From contig JABFSD010000462.1 in the NCBI GenBank assembly GCA_013140935.1, positions 1 to 5,942 on the forward strand: a stretch of DNA of 5,942 bases. Direction: 5' to 3'. Below are positions 5,580 through 5,942 of this stretch, piece by piece; the stretch's first letter is position 1; each line of letters opens with the position of its first letter. The DNA comes from Acidobacteriota bacterium. Its GTDB lineage: Bacteria; Acidobacteriota; Blastocatellia; RBC074. The position numbers were made by a program, and so were the translations under genes. The notes beneath the pieces are model-generated. The model had not been told where the DNA came from and did not search any database. It worked only from the letters and a program-made list of their open reading frames with translations.

Positions 5580-5942
5580 ATGGCTATTAAACGAATCGGA
5601 ATTTTATTAGGCGGAGGCCCCGCCCCTGGCACGAATGGCGTGATCGCAGCGGTCGCGTTGGAAGCAATCAAATCGGGCTGTACGCCCATCGGTTTTCAGG
5701 ACGGCTTTGAATGGCTGGCGCAGCGTTACACCGACGAGTGCCACGAACTCACCATCAACGAAGTCTCGCGCATTCATCTCGACGGCGGCTCGATTCTCGG
5801 CGCTTCGCGCGTAGACATCGCGCGCGATCCTGAAAATCTCGACAACACCGTCGCCGCGTTAAAAAAACTCGACATTGACGCACTGTTGATTATCGGCGGC
5901 GACGACATGGTGGCGAGCGCCGTCGCGCTGGCCGGGCATCCG
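5580..5942 (+). CDS. Second 6-phosphofructokinase, PPi-type, N-terminal 121 residues (cut by window edge)
   Basis: The frame opens at the ATG at 5580 and runs unbroken to the last base (121 codons, starting MAIKRIGILLGGGPAPGTNG), so it is partial only because the window ends. It is a clear paralogue of the preceding enzyme: GGGPAPGTNG (11-20), GFQDGFEWL (38-46), LTINEVSRIH (57-66), GGSILG (69-74) and IIGGDDM (104-110) line up, with about half of the first 45 positions identical by eye. GGDD again indicates pyrophosphate as donor; the residue equivalent to the Lys of PKTIDND lies beyond the edge. No convincing Shine-Dalgarno precedes the start, as for the first copy. It is separated from that copy by 185 bases filled largely by the inverted repeat. 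The pair may be a tandem duplication giving a heteromeric enzyme, or isozymes with different substrates or regulation; this cannot be told from half a domain. Confidence 0.9.
   Translation, partial: MAIKRIGILLGGGPAPGTNGVIAAVALEAIKSGCTPIGFQDGFEWLAQRYTDECHELTINEVSRIHLDGGSILGASRVDIARDPENLDNTVAALKKLDIDALLIIGGDDMVASAVALAGHP

Overview
The window holds seven genes, all on the + strand. It suggests a moderately GC-rich, free-living bacterium. The tandem pyrophosphate-type phosphofructokinases and the large inverted repeat built from 9-base 'ACAGGATT-like' units recall genomes of the Acidobacteriota/Planctomycetota/Verrucomicrobiota kind, and Acidobacteriota would be my first guess. No marker gene fixes the taxonomy, so this is only an inference.

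Layout. (1) 5-277 is a small helical protein of unknown function whose true start may lie left of the window. (2) 287-1048 is a class I SAM-dependent methyltransferase, 9 bases downstream. (3) 1081-1785 is a putative M35-like (aspzincin) zinc metallopeptidase with a strong ribosome binding site. (4) 1786-1960 is an intergenic stretch carrying a near-perfect 20-bp palindrome. (5) 1961-2803 is a second, unrelated zinc metallopeptidase with a metzincin-type HExxHxxGxxD site, in clearly AT-richer DNA than its neighbours. (6) 2811-4040 is a serine hydrolase of the class A beta-lactamase/PBP-like fold, 7 bases downstream. (7) 4165-5394 is a PPi-dependent phosphofructokinase, followed by a large inverted repeat (5389-5557). 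(8) 5580-5942 is the first 121 codons of a second, paralogous PPi-type phosphofructokinase, cut by the window edge.

The window reads as two units. The left two thirds (5-4040) are accessory in character: an unknown small protein, a methyltransferase, and three hydrolases of three different folds. None of the three hydrolases has a recognisable Sec/Tat signal peptide, and all begin with a short aromatic N-terminus (MSYF, MYIY, MYLY). These families usually act outside the cytoplasm, so the cluster could be a set of effectors or cargo released by a non-Sec route such as a contractile injection particle, or by lysis. That is a hypothesis; no secretion gene is visible here. The right third is central metabolism: two tandem phosphofructokinases whose GGDD (both) and PKTIDND (first) signatures point to pyrophosphate rather than ATP as phosphoryl donor. 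They are separated only by the inverted repeat, whose outermost arm covers the stop codon of the first gene.
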